Shown here: one piece after another, positions 1-8,140 of the stretch | How positions within the stretch are numbered: position 1 is the first letter of the stretch | Layout: each line of letters opens with the position of its first letter | Position numbers and translations under genes: made by a program | The notes under the pieces: model-generated | Database searches by the model: none | The model's input: only the letters and a program-made list of their open reading frames with translations | What the model was told of the DNA's origin: nothing | From: UBA6398 sp963660485 | GTDB lineage: Bacteria; Bacteroidota; Bacteroidia; Bacteroidales; Bacteroidaceae | DNA length: 64,000 nucleotides | Reading direction: 5' to 3' | Assembly: GCA_963660485.1 (NCBI GenBank) | Contig: CAVKYH010000004.1 | Span: 62,001-126,000 of the forward strand

Positions 1-23
1 TGGCTTGTCGTGAAAACAACATC

Positions 24-58
24 AAAAAACAGCCGTCGGAAATCTATTCCGGCGGCTG
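24..58 (-). terminator. Terminator of the TPR gene
   Basis: On the minus strand an inverted repeat (CAGCCGCCGGAA pairing with TTCCGACGGCTG, one wobble) is followed by TTTTTTG. It lies 27 bases past the stop of the TPR gene, so it fits a rho-independent terminator. Confidence 0.8.
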
Positions 59-84
59 CTATATGCTTTGTAAAAATTCCCTTG

Positions 85-1533
85 TTATTTGGAAACGAGT
101 TTCAAAATGGTATTTGCCAATTTGTCATTGGGATCAAGCGCAAGAGTCTTCTCGCAATATTGTTTTGAAAGGTCGTTGTCGTCTTTCTTCATGTAATAGA
201 ATGCAAGATAACGGTTGGCTTCTTTCTTGTAGCTCACATTGCCTTCGCCTTCTCCGAGACGCTTGAGTGCTTCTTCGTAGTAAGCTTTTGCATTGTCGTT
301 AGCGCTTGAAGGATCTACGAGCAAATTGATACGTGCTCTCCAGAAAGGACCATAGTATAGGTCTTTCTTTCTATCTGCAAGTTGAGCGAAAACTTTGTCT
401 CCCTCTTGAATGTAACCGGTCTTCTTGTCTTCGGCGGTAGTTTCGTCGCTGGCAGCCTGATAATAAACCTTACCGAGATTCAAAAGGTCGAGTGCGCCCA
501 TTTCTGCGCCGGTGGAGTCAGCAAAAATCTTGTAGTATTTAATTGCGTTGTCATAGTCGGGAGCCTCTATGTAGGCGTCAGAAAGATCTTTGTAGAGAGA
601 AATGTCGCTCTTCTTTGCTTTTTCTTTAAGTTCTATGGCTTTCTGTAAATGTTCTATGGCTTCTTTTACCATCTTCATGTTGCTTTCCAAACGACCGAGG
701 TAAGTGTAGTCGCGATAGTTGTAGAGTGTATCGTTGTGCTGGCCGAAAAGATTGTCTTTGTCGGTAAACGCTTTGTCATAGTCTTTGTTTTCTACTTCTG
801 CATAGAAGCGAATACGGTTGAGCGCTATATTTTTTGGATCTTTTGCGAGACCTTGTTCTGCCACCTTTTGTGCTTCGGTGTAGTTGGTGTCTGCAAAAAG
901 AGATATAGCGTATTCTTCATATACGTTTATCGCGGGATTTTGTTCTTTCTCGAGATATGCTTTGTATGCTTCCACTGCTTCTTTCATCTTTGCGGTCTTG
1001 TAGTAGAGTTGTGCGAGACCGAGATTTGTTTCGGGCAGATCTGGAGCGAAATTCTTGAGTTCCGACATTGTTTGGAGCGCCATGTTGGGATCGCTGTTTC
1101 TGAACACGGCTGCTTTCTTGAGGTAAATGTCTACGATTTCAGGGTCGTAGTTCAAAGCCTCGTCGTATTTTTGTGCAGCTTCGCCCCATTTTTTCTGTGC
1201 GGAAGCCACTTCGCCTTGCAGCATTATGGCAGGGATTGATTTGCTGTCTTTGTCGTATGCACGTGTGGCGGTTTCCTGTGCCAGAGCATATTCTTTTTTG
1301 TCAAGGAAATAGAAACCCAAAGCTGCAAGTTGCTCTGCGTTTTTCTTCTTCGACATCAATTTCACGGCGTCTTTAAGTTTTTCTGCATCCGACTTGTAAG
1401 TCTGAGCGGCGGCCTCGGCATCTGTTGTTAGTTCTGGGGTCATCGCCGGTTTCGTAAAACGTTTCTGCGCCGACACGCTTGTTGTTGCAAATAATGCAAA
1501 GGCAGCGAACGCTGCCACAAAACATTTCTTCAT
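85..1533 (-). CDS. Secreted tetratricopeptide-repeat protein
   Basis: A 482-residue protein with an N-terminal signal peptide (about residues 1-22, ending SVSAQ) followed by degenerate 34-residue TPR units along almost the whole length, for example around residues 70-100 (AALGFYFLDKKEYALAQETA) and 120-155. Such helical repeats act as protein-protein scaffolds; in Bacteroidales secreted TPR proteins usually sit in the periplasm. No catalytic domain is visible and the partner is unknown. A -7-like box TATATTTG lies on the minus strand at 1585-1592, about 50 bp upstream of the ATG. The gene stands alone with its own terminator and points away from the next gene. The TPR assignment is firm; the role is not. 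Confidence 0.85.
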   Translation of the reverse strand: MKKCFVAAFAAFALFATTSVSAQKRFTKPAMTPELTTDAEAAAQTYKSDAEKLKDAVKLMSKKKNAEQLAALGFYFLDKKEYALAQETATRAYDKDSKSIPAIMLQGEVASAQKKWGEAAQKYDEALNYDPEIVDIYLKKAAVFRNSDPNMALQTMSELKNFAPDLPETNLGLAQLYYKTAKMKEAVEAYKAYLEKEQNPAINVYEEYAISLFADTNYTEAQKVAEQGLAKDPKNIALNRIRFYAEVENKDYDKAFTDKDNLFGQHNDTLYNYRDYTYLGRLESNMKMVKEAIEHLQKAIELKEKAKKSDISLYKDLSDAYIEAPDYDNAIKYYKIFADSTGAEMGALDLLNLGKVYYQAASDETTAEDKKTGYIQEGDKVFAQLADRKKDLYYGPFWRARINLLVDPSSANDNAKAYYEEALKRLGEGEGNVSYKKEANRYLAFYYMKKDDNDLSKQYCEKTLALDPNDKLANTILKLVSK

Positions 1534-1779
1534 ATTATTGTAATACTTTATTTTTCAACTTTACTCTTTGGTGTATTGGACACGCAAATATAAGATTTTT
1601 ATTCAGAATGAAAGCCTTTTGAAAAGAGTTTTTAGTTTTATATAACGTTTTGTGCGAAAAACGTGCTCGTTTTTTACCTTTTGAAATACAAATCCCGTCT
1701 ACATTGTGTTAGGCTGTAGGGGATTATTGTTAATTTTGCAAACGTTTTCATGGCATTATGCCGCAAATATATCAGAACT

Positions 1780-1980
1780 ATGCCGGACGGAAAAGCAGAC
1801 AGACATATTCTTCCCAACAACAGTTACCGCAGCGGGCTTCGTGCGGGGCGCGCCACGGAGCGTAGTCGTGCCGTTGAAGCGTTTGCGAAATTCGTGGTCA
1901 GCGAAAATCTTGCCGACGAGGGCAGGGTGGGGGACTTGAAACGGAAATTCGCCGATTTTCTCAAGGCTGAAGAACTATAA
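1780..1980 (+). CDS. Small hypothetical protein upstream of crcB
   Basis: A short reading frame that ends 13 bp before crcB and is likely co-transcribed with it. A -7-like box TAATTTTG at 1731-1738 would start transcription near 1745-1750, so the in-frame ATG at 1750 would be almost leaderless; I prefer the ATG at 1780, giving 66 residues. The product is strongly charged, with an Arg-rich N-terminal half and a predicted amphipathic helix at the C-terminus (about residues 25-66). No family is recognised, and no membrane segment or metal motif is seen. It could be a real small protein or a translated leader. Confidence 0.5.
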   Translation: MPDGKADRHILPNNSYRSGLRAGRATERSRAVEAFAKFVVSENLADEGRVGDLKRKFADFLKAEEL

Positions 1981-1993
1981 CTATATATATAAT

Positions 1994-2377
1994 ATGTATA
2001 AGGCCATTATTGCCGTAGGTTTAGGCGGATTTGCGGGGAGCGTGCTCCGATATCTTGTGTCGCGCCTTGTGTCCGGCGTTAATTTCTTCAGTCTTCCGCT
2101 CGGCACATTGCTGGTAAACGTCGTTGGTTGCTTTGTTTTGGGGCTTCTTACCGGTTTGTTCTCCCGCACGCAAGGCATGTCGCCCGAACTCCGTCTGCTT
2201 CTCACCACCGGGCTGTGCGGCGGTTTTACAACCTTTTCCACTTTTATGGGCGAGAATTTCGAGATGGCGCGCGGCGGACACTTTGCGTTGCTCACGGCAT
2301 ACGTTGTCATAAGTCTTGCTGCGGGCTTCGTGCTTTTCTATGCCGGTTACGCACTTTCTGCTAAGGTAAATTTCTGA
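1994..2377 (+). CDS. crcB: Fluoride channel CrcB/Fluc
   Basis: A 127-residue membrane protein, the usual length for a Fluc fluoride exporter subunit. Family motifs are present in order: GLGGFAGSVLRYL near the N-terminus, GTLLVNVVGCFVLG (the conserved Gly-Thr...Asn segment of TM2, about residues 36-50) and GLCGGFTTFSTF (the TM3 break and Phe-box region, about residues 74-86). Four hydrophobic segments fit the dual-topology dimer that expels F- passively from the cytoplasm. It follows a small ORF by 13 bp. I saw no convincing fluoride riboswitch upstream. Confidence 0.93.
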   Translation: MYKAIIAVGLGGFAGSVLRYLVSRLVSGVNFFSLPLGTLLVNVVGCFVLGLLTGLFSRTQGMSPELRLLLTTGLCGGFTTFSTFMGENFEMARGGHFALLTAYVVISLAAGFVLFYAGYALSAKVNF

Positions 2378-2452
2378 ACCTTATTGGATTAAATGCCTCT
2401 GTGCGGGCGTTTCCTTATCTCTTCAAACCATTTCTTTTTATTAGTATAGTAT

Positions 2453-2550
2453 ATCGTAAAAACAATGTCTGACATTGTTTGAATAATGTCTGACATCGTT
2501 TAAATAATATCAGACATCGTTTTTCACAAGATGCCTTGTAGTTTTTTCGG
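2453..2550. repeat. Modular 21-bp-period element a
   Basis: Fills the 322-bp gap between crcB and the GH2 gene. Words (11 bp) start at 2465, 2486, 2507 and 2529: ATGTCTGACAT twice, ATATCAGACAT, then AGATGCCTTGT. Linkers are TGTTTGAATA, CGTTTAAATA and CGTTTTTCACA, and the element ends GTTTTTTCGG. It belongs to the sub-type made mainly of palindrome-like TCTGA/TCAGA words, shared with elements c and i. The rest of the gap holds the promoter region of the next gene (TATCTTTG at 2660-2667). Confidence 0.88.
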
Positions 2551-2699
2551 TATGAAATGTGGCTTGAAATATGCCGCATTGCGGTGTGGAAAAAGCAAAC
2601 GTTTTTCTAAAAATCAAGTGAAAAATAATCGTTTGGGACTGTGAATTCGAAAAAAGGCGTATCTTTGTTAGCATCATCACAAAATCTAAAACATAAATA

Positions 2700-4547
2700 A
2701 TGAAGAATTTATTGACAACAAAACTTTTTGCAGCCCTTGTAGCCGTGTTTGCGCTCGGCATAAGCACTGCAAACTCGCAGACTCCGCGCCCGGAATATCC
2801 ACGCCCGCAGTTTGAACGTTCCACATGGCAAAACCTTAACGGAACATGGACTTACACTTTTGACTTCGGGCTTAGCGGCGCCGACAGAGGCCTTCAAAAC
2901 TCCAAGTCGTTCGACGGAAAAATCACAGTGCCTTTCTGTCCCGAAAGCAAATTGAGCGGCGTGGCCCACACCGACTTTATCAACGGCATTTGGTATCAGC
3001 GCAATTTGCAGATTCCGGCAGACTGGAAAAACAAGAACATACTTCTCCACTTCGGAGCGGTAGACTATGAAGCCTCTATCTATATCAACGGCAATTTCGT
3101 GATGAAACATTTTGGCAGCAGCTCATCTTTTACAGCCGATATCACCAAATTTGCAAAACCAGGCGAGACCGTGAACCTCGTGGTAGGCGTCAAGGATAAT
3201 TTGCGCGGCGGATTGCAGCCCGGAGGTAAGCAAAGTTCCAACTATTATTCGCGCGGCTGCGACTATACCCGCACCACAGGCATTTGGCAAACCGTATGGA
3301 TGGAACCGGTTGCGCCCGATGCTTTGAAAGATGTGGTTGCAACTCCCGACATTGACCAGCAGCAACTCGTGATACGCCCCAGATTCTACAGCGAGTCAAT
3401 GAACAACACTCTTACGGTAAAGATGTTTGACGGCAAAAAGGTTGTGGCACAAAAAACAGTCAATGCCTGCAACGAAAATGTCGTAGTTCTTCCGGTTAAG
3501 AACATGAAACTTTGGAGCCCCGAGACACCTTTTCTGTATGATATCACTTATACCGTGAAAGACAAGGCCGGAAATGTGGTTGACGAGGTGAAATCGTATG
3601 CCGGCATGCGCAAAGTGCACGTTGCCAACGGATATTTCTATCTCAACAACAAACCTTATTACCAGCGCCTCGTACTTGACCAAGGTTTCTACCCCGACGG
3701 AATTTGGACTGCGCCTTCCGACGAAGCCCTGAAGCATGATATCGAGCTCAGCAAGGCAGCTGGTTTCAACGGCGCGCGTCTTCACCAAAAAGTATTCGAG
3801 GAGCGTTTCCACTATTGGGCCGACAAATTGGGCTATCTCACCTGGGGCGAATTCCCGAGCTGGGGCCTGAATATAAACAACGAGCTTGCTGCGCGCAATT
3901 TCTTCTCTGAATGGGTAGAAATAGTGGAGCGCGACAGAAATCACCCCGCTATAGTTACATGGACTCCGTTCAACGAAACTTGGGCAAGCCAGGATGGCGT
4001 TTACGTTCGCCTTATGCAAGACGCTTATGCCATTACAAAAGCAGTTGACCCCACACGTCCGGTGAACGATGCCAGCGGAGACGGACACATCGTTACGGAT
4101 ATTTGGACTGTTCACGACTATACTCGCGACCACGACCAGCTTGTGGCAAACCATACCTTCAAGTCGGGAGTTGAGCCCTATCGCAATGAGCCCAAGAAGG
4201 GATATCTTGCAAAATACAACGGTCAGCCCTATATGGTTGACGAGTTTGGCGGACTTCCCTGGATTAAAGAATCAGAACGTTCCTCATCTTGGGGCTACGG
4301 AAGCAATATTGACAAAATCGAGGACTTTTATAATATTCTCGAGAAAGAGATTGACGCACTCAAGGCATGCAAGCACGTGGTTGGTTTCTGCTATACTCAG
4401 TTGACTGATGTGGAGCAGGAGAAAAACGGTATCTATTATTATGACCGTTCCACCAAATTTGACATGAATCGCATCAAGAAGATTTTCGAGAAGATACCTT
4501 CGTATATCGAGAATCCGCAGGATTTGAGCGACTGGAAAGCGAAATAA
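2700..4547 (+). CDS. Secreted glycoside hydrolase family 2 enzyme (beta-galactosidase/beta-glucuronidase type)
   Basis: A 615-residue protein with a signal peptide (about 1-26, ending ANSQ). An N-terminal GH2 jelly-roll sugar-binding domain (about 30-205), an immunoglobulin-like domain (about 210-310) and a TIM barrel (about 315-605) follow. In the barrel, TPFNETWA carries the predicted acid/base Glu426 and MVDEFGG the predicted nucleophile Glu515; the spacing fits retaining GH2 enzymes. It is shorter than LacZ, lacking the domain 4/5 region, so the substrate could be a beta-galactoside, beta-glucuronide or beta-mannoside; sequence alone does not decide. A -7-like box TATCTTTG lies at 2660-2667, and a strong hairpin terminator follows the stop. 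Monocistronic. Confidence 0.88.
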   Translation: MKNLLTTKLFAALVAVFALGISTANSQTPRPEYPRPQFERSTWQNLNGTWTYTFDFGLSGADRGLQNSKSFDGKITVPFCPESKLSGVAHTDFINGIWYQRNLQIPADWKNKNILLHFGAVDYEASIYINGNFVMKHFGSSSSFTADITKFAKPGETVNLVVGVKDNLRGGLQPGGKQSSNYYSRGCDYTRTTGIWQTVWMEPVAPDALKDVVATPDIDQQQLVIRPRFYSESMNNTLTVKMFDGKKVVAQKTVNACNENVVVLPVKNMKLWSPETPFLYDITYTVKDKAGNVVDEVKSYAGMRKVHVANGYFYLNNKPYYQRLVLDQGFYPDGIWTAPSDEALKHDIELSKAAGFNGARLHQKVFEERFHYWADKLGYLTWGEFPSWGLNINNELAARNFFSEWVEIVERDRNHPAIVTWTPFNETWASQDGVYVRLMQDAYAITKAVDPTRPVNDASGDGHIVTDIWTVHDYTRDHDQLVANHTFKSGVEPYRNEPKKGYLAKYNGQPYMVDEFGGLPWIKESERSSSWGYGSNIDKIEDFYNILEKEIDALKACKHVVGFCYTQLTDVEQEKNGIYYYDRSTKFDMNRIKKIFEKIPSYIENPQDLSDWKAK

Positions 4548-4571
4548 AATCCCGCAAGAACATATCAATGG

Positions 4572-4604
4572 AAATCCGGGCCTTAGGGCTCGGATTTTTT
4601 GTTT
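4572..4604 (+). terminator. Terminator of the first GH2 gene
   Basis: Stem AAATCCG with a GC-rich extension pairing to CGGATTT, followed by a T run, 24 bp after the stop codon. Confidence 0.8.
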
Positions 4605-4670
4605 TTCAGCCGTAATTTTGGACGTTGTGTAAAATACTATGTATTTGATGGTTATGGCGGAGGTAAATCT

Positions 4671-4763
4671 TGCGAAAACTCCAAGGCATCTCGTTTAAAT
4701 TCCGACGCATCTAATTTAAATTTGGTGGCCCGGAGTTTTTACGATATCCGATGTCGTAAAAAC
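4671..4763. repeat. Modular 21-bp-period element b
   Basis: Located in the 437-bp gap between the GH2 gene and the M49 peptidase. Words in order: CCAAGGCATCT, CCGACGCATCT, TGGTGGCCCGG, ATATCCGATGT. Linkers: CGTTTAAATT, AATTTAAATT, AGTTTTTACG, ending CGTAAAAACC. The rest of the gap holds the GH2 terminator and the promoter of the peptidase operon. Confidence 0.9.
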
Positions 4764-4879
4764 CGTTTCCGCATACCGTTTTTGCAATGCGCAAATTCGT
4801 TTGCGATAATAGCCTTAGTTTTTTGACAATCCCAAACATAGCCCCCACGTTGCGGGGTGGCGGTTTTTCGTTCACGCCC

Positions 4880-4910
4880 TTTGCCATGACGATAAAAAAT
4901 GGCAAATTTG
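4880..4910 (+). promoter_or_regulatory. Bacteroidetes-type promoter of the M49 peptidase cluster
   Basis: TTTG (4880-4883), a 19-bp spacer and CAAATTTG (4903-4910) match the TTTG-N19-TAnnTTTG pattern except for C at the first -7 position. The predicted transcript start (about 4918) lies inside the longer open frame that begins at 4787, which argues that the N-terminal extension is not translated. Confidence 0.55.
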
Positions 4911-4984
4911 CAGTATGCAATAAATTAGGCGTGGTGTGCCGCTTGGACGCTGCGTCGTTAGGACTATGTGATATGAATTCAAAG

Positions 4985-7018
4985 ATGAAAAATTTAATAA
5001 TGACAATGGTAATATCTACCGCCGCCCTTGCATCGGCGGCACAGACTTCCGACGGTTTCAAGTATTCAGACGAGAAATTCGCCGACCTGCAAATGCTGCG
5101 CTACAAGGTGGAAGGCTTCGAAAGCCTGCCGCTCAAAGAAAAAATACTCGTATACTATCTGCAACAGGCGGCGCTTTGTGGGCGCGATATACTGTTCGAC
5201 CAAAACTGCAGGTACAACTTGCGTATCCGCAAAATGCTCGAAACCATTTATATCGACTACAAAGGCGACCGCGAAAGCGAGGACTTCAAGGCAATGACGC
5301 TTTACCTCAAAAGAATGTGGTTCAGCAACGGAATACACCACCATTACGGCTGCGAGAAATTCGTGCCCGGTTTCAGCGAAGCCTTTCTTGAAAAAGCGGT
5401 AAAGGGTGCCGACAAGCGCAAACTGCCTTTGCAGAAAGGGCAAACCGTTGACGAGTTGATAAAAGAAGTGTTCCCCGTGATTTTCAACCCCGAAATATTG
5501 CCGATGCGCGTCAACCAGACCGACGGGCAGGACCTCGTGAAAACTTCGGCGGGAAACTACTACGGCGAAGGCGTTACGCAAGCCGAGGCAGAGGATTTCT
5601 ACAACAAGATGAAAGACCCCAACGATGCCGAACCTATAATGTATGGCATGAACAGCCGCCTGGTGAAGGAAAACGGCAAGGTTGTGGAAAAAGTGTGGCG
5701 TTCGGGCGGACTTTACGGCAAGGCTATCGACAAAATAATCTATTGGCTTGAAAAAGCCGAGCCTTATGCCGAAAACGAAAAGCAGGCTGCCGTAATCAAA
5801 AAACTTGTGGAATTCTACAAAACGGGAGATCTGAAAACTTTCGACGCATATGCAATACTCTGGGTGCAGGACGTGGACAGCCGTGTGGACTTTACAAACG
5901 GTTTTACCGAGAGCTACGGCGATCCTCTGGGCATGAAAGCCTCATGGGAATCGATAGTGAATTTCAAAGATATCGCCGCAACTGCACGAACAGAGAAACT
6001 GAGCGCAAATGCACAATGGTTTGAGGACAATTCACCCGTTGACACGCGGTTCAAAAAGGAAAAGGTAAAAGGCATAACGGCAAAGGTGATAACGGCAGCA
6101 ATTCTCGGCGGCGACCTTTACCCTTCCACTGCAATAGGAATTAACCTGCCCAATTCAAACTGGATTAGAAAAGAATACGGCTCAAAGAGCGTTACGATAG
6201 GAAACATCACCGATGCCTACAACAAGGCAGCTCACGGCAACGGCTTCCTGAACGAATACGTTATCGACCAAGCCACTCTCGACAATATCAACAAATATGG
6301 CGACGCCTGCGATGAACTTCACACCGATTTGCACGAGTGTCTCGGCCATGGCAGCGGAAAACTCCTCCCCGGCGTAGACCCCGATTCGCTCAAGGCATAC
6401 GGCTCGACCATCGAGGAAGCACGCGCCGATTTGTTCGGACTCTATTACGTTGCCGACGCAAAACTTACGGAACTCGGGCTTACTCCAAACTCCGAAGCCT
6501 ATAAGGCAGAATATTATACATACATGATGAACGGACTGATGACGCAGCTCGTGCGAATTCAACCGGGAAACAACATCGAGGAAGCCCATATGCGCAACCG
6601 CGCAATGATAGCCCATTGGGCTTATGAGCACGGCAAGCAGGACAATGTGGTGGAACTTGTGAAACGCGACGGGAAAACGTTTGTCAAAATCAACGACTAT
6701 GCAAAACTGCGCGTACTCTTCGGAAAACTCCTCGCAGAAATTCAACGCGTAAAGAGTGAAGGCGATTTTGAAGGCGCACGAAAACTCGTTGAAGACTATG
6801 GAGTGAAAGTTGATGCCGAACTTCACAAGGAAATTCTCGAACGCTACAAAAAACTCAACATATCTCCTTATAAAGGTTTCATAAATCCCGAATACAAGGC
6901 GGTAATCGATAAAAAAGGCAACATAACAGACGTGAAAGTTGTCTATGACGAAAGCTACGAACACCAAATGCTGCGCTACAGCAAGGACTATGCTTTCCTG
7001 CCTTTCGTAAACGAGTGA
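4985..7018 (+). CDS. Dipeptidyl peptidase III-like metallopeptidase (M49)
   Basis: About 677 residues from the ATG at 4985, which gives a clean signal peptide (MKNLIMTMVISTAALASAAQ). The open frame runs back to 4787, but that part crosses the predicted promoter; an ATG at 4973 is a close alternative. The zinc motif is HECLGH (residues 450-455; the HExxGH form peculiar to family M49), and the second motif EEARAD begins at Glu477 and supplies the third ligand. M49 enzymes cleave dipeptides from the N-terminus of oligopeptides; with a signal peptide this one is probably periplasmic or lipid-free secreted. The next gene starts 4 bp after the stop, so it heads a four-gene run ending in purA. Confidence 0.9.
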   Translation: MKNLIMTMVISTAALASAAQTSDGFKYSDEKFADLQMLRYKVEGFESLPLKEKILVYYLQQAALCGRDILFDQNCRYNLRIRKMLETIYIDYKGDRESEDFKAMTLYLKRMWFSNGIHHHYGCEKFVPGFSEAFLEKAVKGADKRKLPLQKGQTVDELIKEVFPVIFNPEILPMRVNQTDGQDLVKTSAGNYYGEGVTQAEAEDFYNKMKDPNDAEPIMYGMNSRLVKENGKVVEKVWRSGGLYGKAIDKIIYWLEKAEPYAENEKQAAVIKKLVEFYKTGDLKTFDAYAILWVQDVDSRVDFTNGFTESYGDPLGMKASWESIVNFKDIAATARTEKLSANAQWFEDNSPVDTRFKKEKVKGITAKVITAAILGGDLYPSTAIGINLPNSNWIRKEYGSKSVTIGNITDAYNKAAHGNGFLNEYVIDQATLDNINKYGDACDELHTDLHECLGHGSGKLLPGVDPDSLKAYGSTIEEARADLFGLYYVADAKLTELGLTPNSEAYKAEYYTYMMNGLMTQLVRIQPGNNIEEAHMRNRAMIAHWAYEHGKQDNVVELVKRDGKTFVKINDYAKLRVLFGKLLAEIQRVKSEGDFEGARKLVEDYGVKVDAELHKEILERYKKLNISPYKGFINPEYKAVIDKKGNITDVKVVYDESYEHQMLRYSKDYAFLPFVNE

Positions 7019-7022
7019 AACA

Positions 7023-7649
7023 ATGACAGAGCAGGAAGTAAACGAAACCGTTGCGCGGCTGAAAAAAGAGTTCCGCTCCATGATGAACGGCGTTGTAAGC
7101 AGTTCCATGCGAGACAAAGGCGTGAACTATGCCGTTAACTTCGGTGTGGAAGGCGTTAGAATTCTGGAACTGTCAAAGCAAATTCCGGCAGATTCCGGTT
7201 TGGCGCGCGCGCTATGGCAGCAAAGAGTGAGAGAGTGCCGTTTGCTTGCTCCGATGTTGTATCCCGCAGGAGAATTTACCGACGATATTTGCGAGGCATG
7301 GATTGATACTCTGCAGACTCCCGAGGAAGCGCAATATCTTTCCATGTATCTTTTGCAAAATCTGCCTTATGCCGGCGCCAAAGTGCTGGAATGGACGGCT
7401 GCGGAAGGCGAGCTGAGACAACTTTGCGGCTTTCTCACGGCGGGAAGGCTGCTCTCGGGCGGAACAAGGTTTTATGCCCGCGAACGCAACGAGCTTCTCG
7501 ATCAATGCGAAACGGCTCTTTACAGCAAAAACTCCCTTGTCGCGCGTGCGGCATTCAATGCCCTTCAACGGTTTGCCTCACAAAACTCTTTTCAAGCGGG
7601 GGAAGTTGATAAAATTTTCTCTAAATTCGCAGAACGAAACGCAAGGTGA
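7023..7649 (+). CDS. AlkD-like HEAT-repeat protein (DNA alkylation repair family)
   Basis: A 208-residue, mostly helical cytoplasmic protein. The N-terminal stretch (residues 18-45: SMMNGVVSSSMRDKGVNYAV, then NFGVE) resembles the start of small Bacteroidetes AlkD-type DNA alkylation repair proteins, followed by HEAT-like helical pairs. AlkD proteins recognise alkylated bases, but I cannot identify catalytic residues with confidence, so glycosylase activity is inference. It sits between the M49 gene (4-bp gap) and a Fur-family gene whose ATG overlaps its stop (TGATG), implying translational coupling. Confidence 0.6.
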   Translation: MTEQEVNETVARLKKEFRSMMNGVVSSSMRDKGVNYAVNFGVEGVRILELSKQIPADSGLARALWQQRVRECRLLAPMLYPAGEFTDDICEAWIDTLQTPEEAQYLSMYLLQNLPYAGAKVLEWTAAEGELRQLCGFLTAGRLLSGGTRFYARERNELLDQCETALYSKNSLVARAAFNALQRFASQNSFQAGEVDKIFSKFAERNAR

Positions 7650-8140
7650 TGGACGCGGGAGAGGTCAAAAACGAAGTGGTACAGGCTTTCACCGAATATT
7701 TGGTGAACAATGGGCTGAAGAAAAGCCAGGAACGTTACGTGGTGCTTGATGCCGCGCAAAAGATAGACGGACTTTTTACGGCTGCCGACCTACATCGTTT
7801 TCTCACCGGGGGCATGAATTTTCATCTTAGCCTGACAACGGTTTACTCCACTCTCGAATTACTCACGCAGTGTGGCTTTACGGTGAAACATTGTCTGTCG
7901 GCAAACTCCGTGAAATTTGAATATGCTTACGGCAGAACCTCTTTCTGTTATACTATATGCTCGAAGTGCGGACGTATAAGCCATGTGCACGACAAGACAC
8001 TTGACAGAGCGGTGGCGGCAGTGAAGACTCCGCGTTTCCACTTCGATTTCTACAAAACTTATATCTATGGCGTTTGCGCGGCATGCGCAAGAAAGGAAAA
8101 ATCCAAACTACGCAAAATAAAAAATCAAAATAAAAAATGA
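7649..8140 (+). CDS. Fur-family transcriptional regulator
   Basis: About 163 residues from the ATG at 7649, which overlaps the stop of the AlkD-like gene; a GTG one codon earlier is possible. An N-terminal winged helix (about 1-85) is followed by a dimerisation/metal domain with two CxxC pairs, CSKCGR (about 111-116) and CAAC near the C-terminus, which form the structural zinc site of the Fur/PerR/Zur superfamily. Whether it senses iron, peroxide or zinc cannot be told. It overlaps purA by 4 bp (ATGA), so regulator and purA are translated from one message; this order recurs in Bacteroidetes. Confidence 0.85.
   Translation: MDAGEVKNEVVQAFTEYLVNNGLKKSQERYVVLDAAQKIDGLFTAADLHRFLTGGMNFHLSLTTVYSTLELLTQCGFTVKHCLSANSVKFEYAYGRTSFCYTICSKCGRISHVHDKTLDRAVAAVKTPRFHFDFYKTYIYGVCAACARKEKSKLRKIKNQNKK

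Noticed and set aside
649..1239. Long antisense frames over the TPR gene and over most other genes
   Set aside because: They are mirror frames of well-supported genes with biased codon use, and their translations show no domain.
1534..1993. Fluoride riboswitch upstream of crcB
   Set aside because: I could not find the conserved crcB-motif pseudoknot elements in the region between the promoter-like box and the gene.
4787..4984. N-terminal extension of the M49 peptidase
   Set aside because: It would run over the predicted promoter at 4880-4910 and bury the signal peptide; the ATG at 4985 (or 4973) gives a proper secretory start.
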